Of a stretch of DNA of 64,000 nucleotides, positions 10,166-18,579 are shown piece by piece (the first letter of the stretch is position 1; the number at the start of each line of letters is the position of its first letter). Position numbers and translations under genes: made by a program. The DNA comes from an uncultured Pelagibacteraceae bacterium (GTDB taxonomy: Bacteria; Pseudomonadota; Alphaproteobacteria; Pelagibacterales; AG-422-B15), in NCBI GenBank assembly GCA_902610585.1, contig CACLWE010000007.1, forward strand, positions 19,060 through 83,059. Direction: 5' to 3'. Under the pieces are notes generated by a model. It saw only the letters and a list, made by a program, of their open reading frames with translations. It did not search any database and was not told where the DNA came from.

Positions 10166-11830
10166 TTACGCGGCGTTTTTATCTTTATAACTTATGTGCT
10201 GCGGAGGAAGAAAATCATTACCTAGTATATGATCAGAGATTTTCTCTGCTATCATAATTGTAGGGGCATTTGTATTTCCGCCTACCAAATTAGGCATAAT
10301 TGATGCATCAACCACTCGAAGATTCTCTACCCCTCTTACTCTTAGTTTATCATCAACTACAGCATATTCGTCGCTTCCCATCTTACAAGTTCCAACCGGG
10401 TGATAAATTGTTTCAGCTTTTTCCCTTATAAAGTTTTCAATTTGCTCATCAGTTTGTACCTCAATACCAGGCGTTATTTCTTTACCTCGGTACTCATCAA
10501 ATGCCTTTTGACTTATGATGTCTCTCGACATTTTAACTCCTTCAATCATAACGTCACGATCCTTTTGCTCCGCAAAATAGTTAGGCTGAATAATTGGTGG
10601 AACCCTAGAATCTAGAGACTTGATTGCGATATAGCCTCTACTCTCTGGTCTTAATTGACATATATGATTACTGAAGCAATGCGAGTCAGGAAGCTTTGCT
10701 CCATGGTCTTGCAAAAGAACACTTAAAAAATGCATTTGAATATCAGGTAGGTCCAGAGAAGGATCAGTTTTTAAAAATGATAATGTATTTAATGGCAACA
10801 TTCCTCCTGGCCCTTTTCTAAATGCTCCCCACATTCCCAGTATCCATGCCTGTTTTAAGAATCCGAATGGACCCATCACATACTTAGCATCTGTAACTGG
10901 CTGAGTGCATTCATTATGGGTAAGTATATCCAAATGATCCTGAAGATTTTCTCCAACCCCTGGAAGATCGCAAATCACATCGAGTCCCCATTTTTTTATA
11001 TAATCAGCTTTTCCAATACCCGATAATAGAAGTATTTGAGGTGAATTTATTGCACCACCACATACAATTACTTCTCTATCAGCAAAAGCTTTTTCAATTT
11101 TCTTTCCTTTAAAAAACTCAACTCCTATGCATTTATTTTTTTCAAATAAAAGTTTTGAAGTAACTGAAAAAGTAGATATTTCTAAATTCGTTCTTTTTTT
11201 TACCGGTTCAATGAATGAGTATGCAGTGCTTGCCCTTCTTCCATTATCAATATTTTGTGAAACGGGACCTACGCCTTCTTGATCCTCTCCATTGAAATCT
11301 GGATTATATTTATAACCAGCTTGCTGGCCAGCCTCCATAAAAGCATGATGTAAAGGATTTGTGTCCAAACGTGGATTAGAGACACAAAGTTCACCATCAG
11401 ATCCGTGATAGAGACTTTCACCATTTATATTTTTTTCACTTTTCTTAAAATAAGGAAGAACTTCCTCATAGGACCAACCCTCATTTCCAAGTTGTCTCCA
11501 GATATCATAATCTCTTGAGTGTCCTCGAATATATAACATTCCATTAATATTGCTTGAACCACCTACTCCTTTACCTCTAGGGAAATATAGTTTCCGATTA
11601 TTTAAATGTGGTTGACCCTCAGTATAATAAGCATAATTATAAAGCTTTGCATCAAATGTTTCAGCTGCCATAATCTTTGACACGCCTGAAGGCATTTTAA
11701 TGAATGGATGCCAATCAGTACCACCAGCTTCTAATAGTAAGACCTTTATATTTGGGTCTTTAGAAAGTCTGTTTGCTAGAACGCACCCTGCGGAACCTCC
11801 ACCAGCAATTATATAGTCAAATTTCTTCAT
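10166..11830 (-). CDS. GMC-family FAD oxidoreductase (choline dehydrogenase-like alcohol dehydrogenase)
   Basis: GMC enzymes are FAD-dependent alcohol dehydrogenases or oxidases. The 554-residue protein has the N-terminal dinucleotide fold YIIAGGGSAGCVLANRLS, the GMC signature PRGKGVGGSSNINGMLYIRGH, a second signature GAINSPQILLLSGIG, and the catalytic His in IYHPVGTCKMG with the C-terminal NAPTIMIAEK. Similarity to BetA is obvious, but many alcohol-oxidising relatives look alike. This copy lies outside the osmolyte block and next to a penicillin acylase, so a choline role is less likely than for the paralogue at 51.7-53.3 kb. Its start overlaps the stop of the gamma-carbonic-anhydrase-like gene by one base. 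Confidence 0.9.
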   Translation of the reverse strand: MKKFDYIIAGGGSAGCVLANRLSKDPNIKVLLLEAGGTDWHPFIKMPSGVSKIMAAETFDAKLYNYAYYTEGQPHLNNRKLYFPRGKGVGGSSNINGMLYIRGHSRDYDIWRQLGNEGWSYEEVLPYFKKSEKNINGESLYHGSDGELCVSNPRLDTNPLHHAFMEAGQQAGYKYNPDFNGEDQEGVGPVSQNIDNGRRASTAYSFIEPVKKRTNLEISTFSVTSKLLFEKNKCIGVEFFKGKKIEKAFADREVIVCGGAINSPQILLLSGIGKADYIKKWGLDVICDLPGVGENLQDHLDILTHNECTQPVTDAKYVMGPFGFLKQAWILGMWGAFRKGPGGMLPLNTLSFLKTDPSLDLPDIQMHFLSVLLQDHGAKLPDSHCFSNHICQLRPESRGYIAIKSLDSRVPPIIQPNYFAEQKDRDVMIEGVKMSRDIISQKAFDEYRGKEITPGIEVQTDEQIENFIREKAETIYHPVGTCKMGSDEYAVVDDKLRVRGVENLRVVDASIMPNLVGGNTNAPTIMIAEKISDHILGNDFLPPQHISYKDKNAA

Positions 11831-12357
11831 TAACGTTCGTCTTCTTTAAGATTATTTTTGAATTTTTTCATATTTTCAACATAGTGAAAAGCACTAAGTT
11901 CAATTATCTTTTTTTCCATATCTGTCAATTCTCTTTTAACAGTTCCAGGAGATCCCACTATGAGGCTATTATCAGGAAATTCTTTCCCCTCAGTAATTAG
12001 CGAATTAGCGCCTACCAAACAATTATTTCCTATTTTTGCATTATTTAGAACAGTTGAACCCATTCCTATGAGAGAATTATTTCCTACTGAACAGCTATGT
12101 AAGATCACTTTATGACCTACTGTGACATTATCCCCTATCACTAATGGCATTCCATCATCCGTATGACAAACAGAATTATCTTGAATATTTGAATTTTCAC
12201 CAACAATTATCGGATCATTGTCACCCCTTAAAACAGCTCCAAACCATACACTTGCATTTTTTTTCAGTGTAATGTCTCCTATCACACAAGCACTCGGTGC
12301 GACCCAGAAGTCTGCATTAACTCGATTTATTTTTTTATCTCCGAGTGAATAGATCAT
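11830..12357 (-). CDS. Gamma-carbonic-anhydrase-like hexapeptide-repeat protein
   Basis: This is a left-handed beta-helix protein of the YrdA/PaaY/gamma-CA family; members bind a metal between trimer subunits and some hydrate CO2 or act as thioesterases. The 175-residue length and the series of hexapeptide turns ([36 protein letters not shown] and onward) are characteristic. Candidate metal ligands are the histidines in [17 protein letters not shown] and nearby. It is the first gene of a probable minus-strand unit with the GMC gene, overlapping it by one base, and diverges from the redoxin gene. Confidence 0.9.
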   Translation of the reverse strand: MIYSLGDKKINRVNADFWVAPSACVIGDITLKKNASVWFGAVLRGDNDPIIVGENSNIQDNSVCHTDDGMPLVIGDNVTVGHKVILHSCSVGNNSLIGMGSTVLNNAKIGNNCLVGANSLITEGKEFPDNSLIVGSPGTVKRELTDMEKKIIELSAFHYVENMKKFKNNLKEDER

Positions 12358-12426
12358 ATCTTGTTATTTAGTTAAGTACGAAATATAGTAAAGATAAATA
12401 GATATTTAGACAATAGAAAGAAAATT

Positions 12427-12987
12427 ATGGTTGCATTAGAAACACCGATTTGTGATTTTGGATGGAAAGCTCCAGAATTTAATCTTATTGGCATCGATAA
12501 CAAATACTATTCGTTTCAAGATATAAAAGGCCCTAATGGAACGCTGGTAATGTTCATATGCAATCATTGTCCATATGTGAAATCGGTAATACATCGAATT
12601 GTTGAAGATATAACCATACTCAAAGAAAAAGGTATTGGTGTAATAGCAATAATGTCTAATGATGTAAATGATCCAAAATATGGTAGAGAAGACTCATTTG
12701 ATAATATGAAGTTATTTTCTGAGAAAAATAATTTTGTATTTCCTTACGTTTATGACGAGACACAAAATGTAGGACGTAAATATAATGCTGTGTGCACTCC
12801 TGATTTTTTTGGGTTTAATGCAAATAATGAACTTCAGTATAGGGGTAGACTTGAAGAATCTAAAACGGAGATAATTCCAGATGCAAAAAAAGAACTTTTA
12901 GATGCAATGATACAAGTTTCAGAAACTGGGTCAGGTCCAAAGGATCAGATACCAAGCATTGGATGTTCAATAAAATGGAAAGAATAA
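12427..12987 (+). CDS. Thioredoxin-fold redoxin (AhpC/TSA-like)
   Basis: The 186-residue protein has a thioredoxin fold with a CxxC active site in MFICNHCPYVKSVIH (about residues 39-53), preceded by the peroxiredoxin-like opening APEFNLIGIDNKYYSFQDIKGPNGTLV. It has no signal peptide, so it is probably cytoplasmic. This family of short stand-alone redoxins is common in marine bacteria, with a presumed role in thiol redox or peroxide defence; no substrate is known to me. The glycosyltransferase gene follows after 10 nt. Confidence 0.88.
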   Translation: MVALETPICDFGWKAPEFNLIGIDNKYYSFQDIKGPNGTLVMFICNHCPYVKSVIHRIVEDITILKEKGIGVIAIMSNDVNDPKYGREDSFDNMKLFSEKNNFVFPYVYDETQNVGRKYNAVCTPDFFGFNANNELQYRGRLEESKTEIIPDAKKELLDAMIQVSETGSGPKDQIPSIGCSIKWKE

Positions 12988-12997
12988 AGAAATTTAA

Positions 12998-14113
12998 GTG
13001 ATCATCATCACAACTCAATGCTTTGCACCAAAAGTTGGAGGTATTGAATCTCTAATGACAGGAATGGCAGAAGCCATGGCCAAAAATGGAGAAGAAGTAT
13101 TAGTATTAGCTGACGGAAAAGAAATTAAAGATGATCAGAAACAATATTATACAATAAAAAGATTTTCTGGCTGGAAACCAATCAGACGACTTAGAAAAGC
13201 AAATTACCTTGAAAAAATATGCAAAAATAAAAGAGTAAGTGCAATTTACGCAGACTCTTGGAAAAGTGTTGAGTATGTAAATAAAAAACAAAAAAAAATT
13301 TTAGTCCTTGCTCATGGAACAGAAATTCCTAAGCAATATTGGACAAAAATGCTTGATTTGCTGAGGTTTAAAAAAAATAGAATTAAAAATTCTTATAGAG
13401 AGGTTTTTAAAATAATTGCCAATTCTTCGTATACTAAAGATTTAATGCAAGCTTCACTAAAAATTAATCCTAGAGACATTCAAATTATTCATCCTGGCAT
13501 TGACGTATATAACGATTTTATATCTGAAGAAGATAGAAAAAATGTAACTAAAATTATTTCTGATAGTTCGCCAGTAATTACTACACTTGCAAGAGTTGAA
13601 GAGCGAAAAGGTCATAAATATATTCTAAATGCACTAAATGAAATTAAAAATAAGTTTCCTAAAATTGTATACTTAATTGCAGGAAAAGGACCTTATTTAG
13701 AAGAAATTAAACGATTCACTAGCAAGTTAGGACTAAATGATAATGTAAAGTTTTTAGGATGGATAACTGAACCAGAGAAATCATTAATTTTAAAAAACTC
13801 AGATCTATTTGTAATGACACCTACAGAGGTTGGTGAGTCTGTTGAGGGTTTTGGAATGGCATACATAGATGCTTCTTTTCATGGTGTAGCATCTATTGGA
13901 AGTAATAGTGGCGGTATAGCAGATGCAATTGTAAATAATGAAACTGGCATAGTATGTGACGCTGGTAACCAAAAAATGATTACTGAAAAAATTTTGCTTT
14001 TACTAGAAGATCAAAAACTGAGAAATCAACTAGGAGAAAATGGAAGAAAACGAGCAACAGAAAATTACTCATGGATAAAAAAAGTTGAAGAGTATTTATT
14101 GGCTGCTAATTAA
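12998..14113 (+). CDS. Glycosyltransferase family 4 (GT-B fold)
   Basis: This retaining glycosyltransferase of 371 residues has the N-terminal TQCFAPKVGGIESLMTGMAEAMAKNG domain for acceptor binding and a C-terminal nucleotide-sugar domain (LARVEERKGHKYILNAL, EGFGMAYIDASFHGVASIGSNSGGIADAI) with the E-x7-E motif. It probably works in cell-surface polysaccharide or lipid glycosylation. The start is a GTG at 12998, needed to include the conserved first beta strand (IIITTQCF). No other sugar genes are adjacent. The tRNA-Met gene follows on the opposite strand. Confidence 0.9.
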   Translation: MIIITTQCFAPKVGGIESLMTGMAEAMAKNGEEVLVLADGKEIKDDQKQYYTIKRFSGWKPIRRLRKANYLEKICKNKRVSAIYADSWKSVEYVNKKQKKILVLAHGTEIPKQYWTKMLDLLRFKKNRIKNSYREVFKIIANSSYTKDLMQASLKINPRDIQIIHPGIDVYNDFISEEDRKNVTKIISDSSPVITTLARVEERKGHKYILNALNEIKNKFPKIVYLIAGKGPYLEEIKRFTSKLGLNDNVKFLGWITEPEKSLILKNSDLFVMTPTEVGESVEGFGMAYIDASFHGVASIGSNSGGIADAIVNNETGIVCDAGNQKMITEKILLLLEDQKLRNQLGENGRKRATENYSWIKKVEEYLLAAN

Positions 14114-14128
14114 ATAAATATATTTAAA

Positions 14129-14205
14129 TGGTAGCGGGAGAGGGATTTGAACCCCCGACCTAAGGATTATGATTCCTCCGCTCTAACCAACTGAGCTACC
14201 CCGCC
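14129..14205 (-). tRNA. tRNA-Met (anticodon CAT)
   Basis: The minus strand folds into a complete cloverleaf: a 7-bp acceptor starting GGCGGGG, D arm GCTC...GAGC, anticodon stem GAGGA/TCCTT with loop ATCATAA, T arm with TTCAAAT, and an encoded CCA at 14131-14129. The anticodon is CAT. The body resembles the alphaproteobacterial elongator tRNA-Met; a lysidine-modified tRNA-Ile2 is the alternative, since tilS is present in the window. A G-U or unpaired first acceptor pair (G1-U72) is visible. Confidence 0.93.
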
Positions 14206-14580
14206 ACAAGATAAAATGAAGAGCAAGCACCTGACCAACTATTTTACTAAAAGTACAAGTTTTACTAATCAATTGTATTCTTGATGAGCTTATAATTCCT
14301 TGATTGACAAGTTTCAAGCATCTTATTTGTACCTAAGCAGGAAAAATTATAAATCTGAAAACTATTTTGATAGGGAGTGTCCCAATATTCTCACCAAAAT
14401 ATTAATAACAAAAAAATTCAATAAATAACAAAACTATTCAATTTTTCCTCAATTCCTCTGACAGTTTTTATCTATTTTTTTATCTAGTTAAGGTTTTGGT
14501 TTAAGAGGGTTTCTTGGAGCATTGTCACCATTGAATTGCCAAATTTGTTTCATTCTATTAATAAATTTTTATTTAGGTTT
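14206..14580. other. Intergenic region, 375 bp, mostly featureless
   Basis: This AT-rich gap lies between tRNA-Met and the stop of the coiled-coil protein. The only protein-like stretch is a 21-codon minus-strand frame at 14488-14553 (MKQIWQFNGDNAPRNPLKPK then P and stop). It could be a tiny gene or the remnant of a decayed C-terminus. I see no convincing promoter, terminator or repeat. Confidence 0.5.
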
Positions 14581-16614
14581 TCAATTCACTTGTAATTCTG
14601 CTGAAACAATAATCACTGATCCACCTATACCAGTTCCTCTTCTTTTCCAGAATTGAATTCTTGAATTTCCAATTTTATAGGAGGAACCCCATTTTGATTC
14701 TGCATAATAATTAATCAAGTTTTCTTTTTCTTTATTTGATGCACCAACAATTATTTCGAAGTCGTTAGAACATTCTATCCAACTGTTACGATTCACTGCT
14801 TGAATAGAACTCAGATATTGTGCTTCACTATATTGATCTGGGTTTTTAATAAGTTCTGCAAATTGGCCTTTAATTATTTCTGCAGCTGGCTCAAGTTGAT
14901 TTACAAAATTATCTTGTCCATAATCATTCTTGAAAGTTCTACATGTAAAGGCGCTATACCATAAATTTGATAATCTTTTTTTTCTCTGGGTTTCAGCATT
15001 TTTTGCCAGTAAATCCCTTGCAGCATCAGCTTCCTCTATGGCTTTCTTCAATTTGTCTCCTCGTTCTAGTCTTTTCCTATTCCATTCTTCAAAGTCACTC
15101 TCTTCTACTTTCTCCTCTGCAATTTTCTCCTCTTCAGTTTTTTTCTTATTTTCTTCTTTTTTCTTTTCTTCTGCTAAAAAATTTTCACTTGCTAATTTAT
15201 CCTCTTTTTCTTTTTTGATTAGATCTCGAGTTTTAAAATTATTTTCATTCACGAAATTCGTAAATTCTTGATTTATTTTTTTTAATGATTGTGTCTCACT
15301 ATCATTAATTATTTTTTCGTATAATTTTATTTTTTCTATAATTAAGGGAGCGGTATCTGAGGTTAAATTATTTGAAAGGATATATTTGAGTTCATCAATA
15401 TTTTTTTTAGCTAATGGATAATGTGTTTTAAATTCATTTATTTCATTGAACAGAATACCTGAGTTATTAATAATTTTATTAATTTGACTTATTGTTGAGG
15501 GGTTATTTTTTTCATTATCAATTGTTTTTAAAGTCGCAACAACTTTCTCATCTATGCTTAAATTCTCTCCTAAATTATTTTTTAGATAATCTTTAAGTGA
15601 AACCTCAGTACTATCTAAAGCCACATATAGCTCATCTATCATATTTAAGTTTTTTTCTTTTTGTTTCTCCTTATTTATTTTAAAGAAAGATTCAAATTTG
15701 GAAGATTTGGAGGCAAAATCATATAATTCTTGATACAATTGATTATATTCATTATCTGTTAATTTTGAATTACCATTAATTTTATCTTGAGTTTTTATAA
15801 TAATCTCAGATACTTCAAGAATATCGTATTCCGTTGGATTATCCTTTACGAAACTAGAGATATCATTAATTAAACTTTTAATTCTTATTGAAATTTTTTC
15901 AGGCTTTATTAACTTAAGTTTCTTTTCAACAATTCGTTTTTCTTCTGCAATACGCTTTTCTTCAGCCTTTCGTTTTTCTTCTAAGATGCGACTTTCCTCC
16001 GCGATTCGCTTTTCTTCAGCCTTTCGTTTTTCTTCTAAGATGCGACTTTCCTCTGCGATGCGCTTTTCTTCAGCTTTTTCTATTTCAATTTGTTTAGCTT
16101 TTATTTTTTTTTGTTTAATTAAAGTAGCTACTTCTTCATTAATAATTTTATTATTTCTTATTATTTGAACGCATTTTTTTATTTGTGATTTAACTTCACA
16201 CCTTACTTTTGACCGACCTACTGTAGTATACGTAGTTTTATTCCCTCCGAAGGTCTTAGCTCCTGCAAAGGAAACATTCTTCCAATCAATCTCACCATTT
16301 TCATTAACGCCCATATAGAATTCTGTGCTTTCTAATGGTCTAAACCCACCCTCGCGCGAGCCTAATTCCCATCCTGAAATTATAGGCATAAAATCCATCA
16401 GCGACTTACATCCTGATCCTTCATAAACCATAATAGTAGATGTATATTTAAGATCGCTTTTTAGATTCTTGGTATCTTTTGCAATTTGATAACAAGGATT
16501 TGCTAATGCAAATGATAATACGTCACCTTCATCGCTAGCAAAAGAATTAATATTTCCAAACAAAAATAATGTTACTAAAAAATAAATAAGTTTACAAAAC
16601 TGCTTATAACTCAT
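14581..16614 (-). CDS. Secreted coiled-coil protein of unknown function with KAEEKR-type repeats
   Basis: I do not recognise this 677-residue protein. From the ATG at 16614 it has a signal peptide (SYKQFCKLIYFLVTLFLFGN then INSFAS). A globular N-terminal region contains Cys pairs (NPCYQ, GSGCKS, VRCEVKSQIKKC). Residues about 165-240 form a charged helix rich in Glu/Lys/Arg/Ala that includes an 18-residue tandem repeat, followed by more predicted helix with a second EEKKKEENKKKTEEEK stretch near residue 490. A Cys-containing C-terminal domain ends GGSVIIVSAELQVN. The central part resembles TolA-like spacer helices, suggesting an envelope protein spanning distance; that is inference. A TTG at 16620 is an alternative start. 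Confidence 0.8.
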   Translation of the reverse strand: MSYKQFCKLIYFLVTLFLFGNINSFASDEGDVLSFALANPCYQIAKDTKNLKSDLKYTSTIMVYEGSGCKSLMDFMPIISGWELGSREGGFRPLESTEFYMGVNENGEIDWKNVSFAGAKTFGGNKTTYTTVGRSKVRCEVKSQIKKCVQIIRNNKIINEEVATLIKQKKIKAKQIEIEKAEEKRIAEESRILEEKRKAEEKRIAEESRILEEKRKAEEKRIAEEKRIVEKKLKLIKPEKISIRIKSLINDISSFVKDNPTEYDILEVSEIIIKTQDKINGNSKLTDNEYNQLYQELYDFASKSSKFESFFKINKEKQKEKNLNMIDELYVALDSTEVSLKDYLKNNLGENLSIDEKVVATLKTIDNEKNNPSTISQINKIINNSGILFNEINEFKTHYPLAKKNIDELKYILSNNLTSDTAPLIIEKIKLYEKIINDSETQSLKKINQEFTNFVNENNFKTRDLIKKEKEDKLASENFLAEEKKKEENKKKTEEEKIAEEKVEESDFEEWNRKRLERGDKLKKAIEEADAARDLLAKNAETQRKKRLSNLWYSAFTCRTFKNDYGQDNFVNQLEPAAEIIKGQFAELIKNPDQYSEAQYLSSIQAVNRNSWIECSNDFEIIVGASNKEKENLINYYAESKWGSSYKIGNSRIQFWKRRGTGIGGSVIIVSAELQVN
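15961..16068 (-). repeat. Two tandem 54-bp repeats inside the coiled-coil gene
   Basis: Copies at 15961-16014 and 16015-16068 differ at 2 of 54 positions. Each encodes 18 residues of the type KRIAEESRILEEKRKAEE. Shorter, degenerate copies continue on both sides (EKRIAEEKRIVEKK and KKIKAKQIEIEKAEE). In-frame duplications like this change the length of the helical spacer without breaking it. Confidence 0.9.
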
Positions 16615-16633
16615 AAGCAAATATTAGACAAAA

Positions 16634-17731
16634 TTACTCATTTGTCGAATGGATCCAGCCACCTCCTAATAGTCGTGTGCCTATTGGATCTTTACAATAA
16701 AAAACACAAGCCTGGCCTGGTGATACAGCAGTTTCAGGTGATGCTAAATATATTATTGCTTCATCCTCTTTGTTAATTTCTATTTTTGCACTCAATAATT
16801 TTCCAGTTGATCTTACTCTTACGTATAGATCGTTTGGTAAATTTTTTGTAATTAAGTTTACATTTTCAACATATATAATTGACGAACTAATGTTACCCTT
16901 ATTTGCCACAATGACTCTGTTTGTATTTTTATCAATTTTTTTTACATAAAGAGGCTCATCTTGTGAGACACCTAAACCTCTCCTTTGTCCTATTGTGAAG
17001 TTTTGAATACCTTCATGTTTATTAAGTATATTTCCGTTTAAATCTACAACTTCGCCTTTATCACTATCAATATTTTTATTTATAAACTTTTTATAGTCCC
17101 CATCGGGTATAAAACAAATATCCTGGCTATCACTTTTATCAAAAACGTGTAAGTTTAGTTTTAAAGCTAAATCCCTGATCTCATCTTTTTTGTAATCACC
17201 CAGTGGGAATTCGATGAGATCAAGATCCTCTTTTTTCATTGTAAAAAGAAAATAGGACTGATCTCGGTCTTTATCTTGTGGAACATACAATCGCCACTCG
17301 TTATCAATCTTTACTTTTTTTATATAGTGACCTGTTACTAATGATTTCGCATTAATTTCTTTTGCAAACGACAGTAAATCAAGAAATTTTACTTTTTCAT
17401 TACAATTTATACATGGTATAGGGGTTCTCCCTGATTTATATTCATTGATAAAAGGCTCAATAACATTTTTTCTAAAAATTTCCTCATAGTCAAAAACGTA
17501 ATGTGGTATAGTTATGGTGTTTGCTATTTTTTTAGCATCCAATATGTCAGCACCTGAACAACATGTTTTCGAGTTTGCAACTTTTTTTTCATCATATAGT
17601 CTTAGAGTGACACCTATCACGTCATCATAATCCTTATTCATAAGCGCAGCAGCTACTGAAGAGTCAACGCCACCTGACATAGCTACTACAATAGGATTAT
17701 TTCCTTTAATGCTATTCACATTGTTTTCCAT
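16634..17731 (-). CDS. mnmA: tRNA-specific 2-thiouridylase
   Basis: MnmA adds sulfur at position 2 of the wobble uridine of tRNA-Lys, -Glu and -Gln. The 365-residue protein has the PP-loop AMSGGVDSSVAAAL (about residues 18-31), the catalytic cysteine in PIPCINCNEKVKF, the second catalytic cysteine in DSQDICFIPDGDYKKF, and the C-terminal TIGQRRGLGVS and AVSPGQACVFY segments. Length matches the family. It is transcribed away from cysQ and lies 19 nt upstream of the coiled-coil gene on the same strand. Confidence 0.97.
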   Translation of the reverse strand: MENNVNSIKGNNPIVVAMSGGVDSSVAAALMNKDYDDVIGVTLRLYDEKKVANSKTCCSGADILDAKKIANTITIPHYVFDYEEIFRKNVIEPFINEYKSGRTPIPCINCNEKVKFLDLLSFAKEINAKSLVTGHYIKKVKIDNEWRLYVPQDKDRDQSYFLFTMKKEDLDLIEFPLGDYKKDEIRDLALKLNLHVFDKSDSQDICFIPDGDYKKFINKNIDSDKGEVVDLNGNILNKHEGIQNFTIGQRRGLGVSQDEPLYVKKIDKNTNRVIVANKGNISSSIIYVENVNLITKNLPNDLYVRVRSTGKLLSAKIEINKEDEAIIYLASPETAVSPGQACVFYCKDPIGTRLLGGGWIHSTNE

Positions 17732-17805
17732 ACGATTTAATAATTTTGCTCTGGTATGTATAATATATTTGTCTTATTGTCTATTTTGCAAGCTTTACTC
17801 CATAT

Positions 17806-18579
17806 ATGAAAATAACACCTGAAAAACTGGATGAATTAATTAAGATCGTTCATCTTGCTGGCATTGAAATCATCAAAATCTATAAAAAAAAGGTAACCAA
17901 AAAATATAAGTCTGATAATACGCCTGTCACAAATGCAGATATCAAGGCTAATGATATAATTTGTAAAGGCTTAGAGCTTCATTTTCCTGAGATTTCTATT
18001 GTTTCTGAAGAGCAAGCTAAAAAAGGCAAAGCTGCAAAAAGATTTTGGTTAGTAGACCCATTAGATGGTACAAAAGAATTTTTAAAAGGGAACGGCGAAT
18101 TTACTGTAAATATCGGCCTGATTGAAAATAAAAAACCAGTTTTTGGCATTATTTATATGCCAACTAAAAATAAACTTTATTTCACAAAAGATAAAAAATC
18201 TTATTTTTCAAAATTGAATAAAAATGGACATATTAAAAATATAAAAAAAATCAAAGTTAAAAAAAGAAATAAAAATATAATCATTTTAAGTAGATCTCAT
18301 TCACTTGCTAAGAGTGAAGTAGAAAAAGCAAAAAAAATGATTTTTAAGAGATTTAATGCTAATAAAATACTTCGTTCAGGAAGTTCAATAAAATTATGTT
18401 ACATTGCACATGGCTTAGCTAATGTATACCCTCGATTTGGAACTACAATGGAATGGGATACGGCCGCTGGAGATGCTATATTAAGATTTGCGGGTGGCAG
18501 AATAAGAACATTAGATCGCAAAATCTTGCGTTATGGTAAGCGTAATTTTAGAAACTCTTCTTTTATTGCTCGCAGCTAA
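17806..18579 (+). CDS. cysQ: 3'(2'),5'-bisphosphate nucleotidase (inositol monophosphatase family)
   Basis: CysQ removes the 3' phosphate from PAP, a by-product of sulfate assimilation and phosphopantetheine transfer. The 257-residue protein has the metal-binding motif WLVDPLDGTKEFLKGNGEF, the upstream Glu in IVSEEQ, and the C-terminal MEWDTAAGDAIL motif with its metal-ligand Asp, all in the family order. The GTKEF variant separates CysQ from SuhB-type inositol phosphatases. The 3' end overlaps the convergent dihydroorotase gene by 4 nt. Confidence 0.93.
   Translation: MKITPEKLDELIKIVHLAGIEIIKIYKKKVTKKYKSDNTPVTNADIKANDIICKGLELHFPEISIVSEEQAKKGKAAKRFWLVDPLDGTKEFLKGNGEFTVNIGLIENKKPVFGIIYMPTKNKLYFTKDKKSYFSKLNKNGHIKNIKKIKVKKRNKNIIILSRSHSLAKSEVEKAKKMIFKRFNANKILRSGSSIKLCYIAHGLANVYPRFGTTMEWDTAAGDAILRFAGGRIRTLDRKILRYGKRNFRNSSFIARS

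Noticed and set aside
10166..11830. Calling the first GMC gene choline dehydrogenase
   Set aside because: Motifs do not separate GMC substrates and its neighbours are not betaine genes; the copy at 51.7 kb is the better candidate.
14930..15271. Plus-strand serine/phenylalanine-rich frames opposite the coiled-coil gene
   Set aside because: They mirror the AAA/GAA-rich codons of the coiled coil and have no independent coding features.
15961..16068. Possible CRISPR-like direct repeats
   Set aside because: The two units are directly adjacent without spacers and lie in frame in a protein gene; no cas genes are present.
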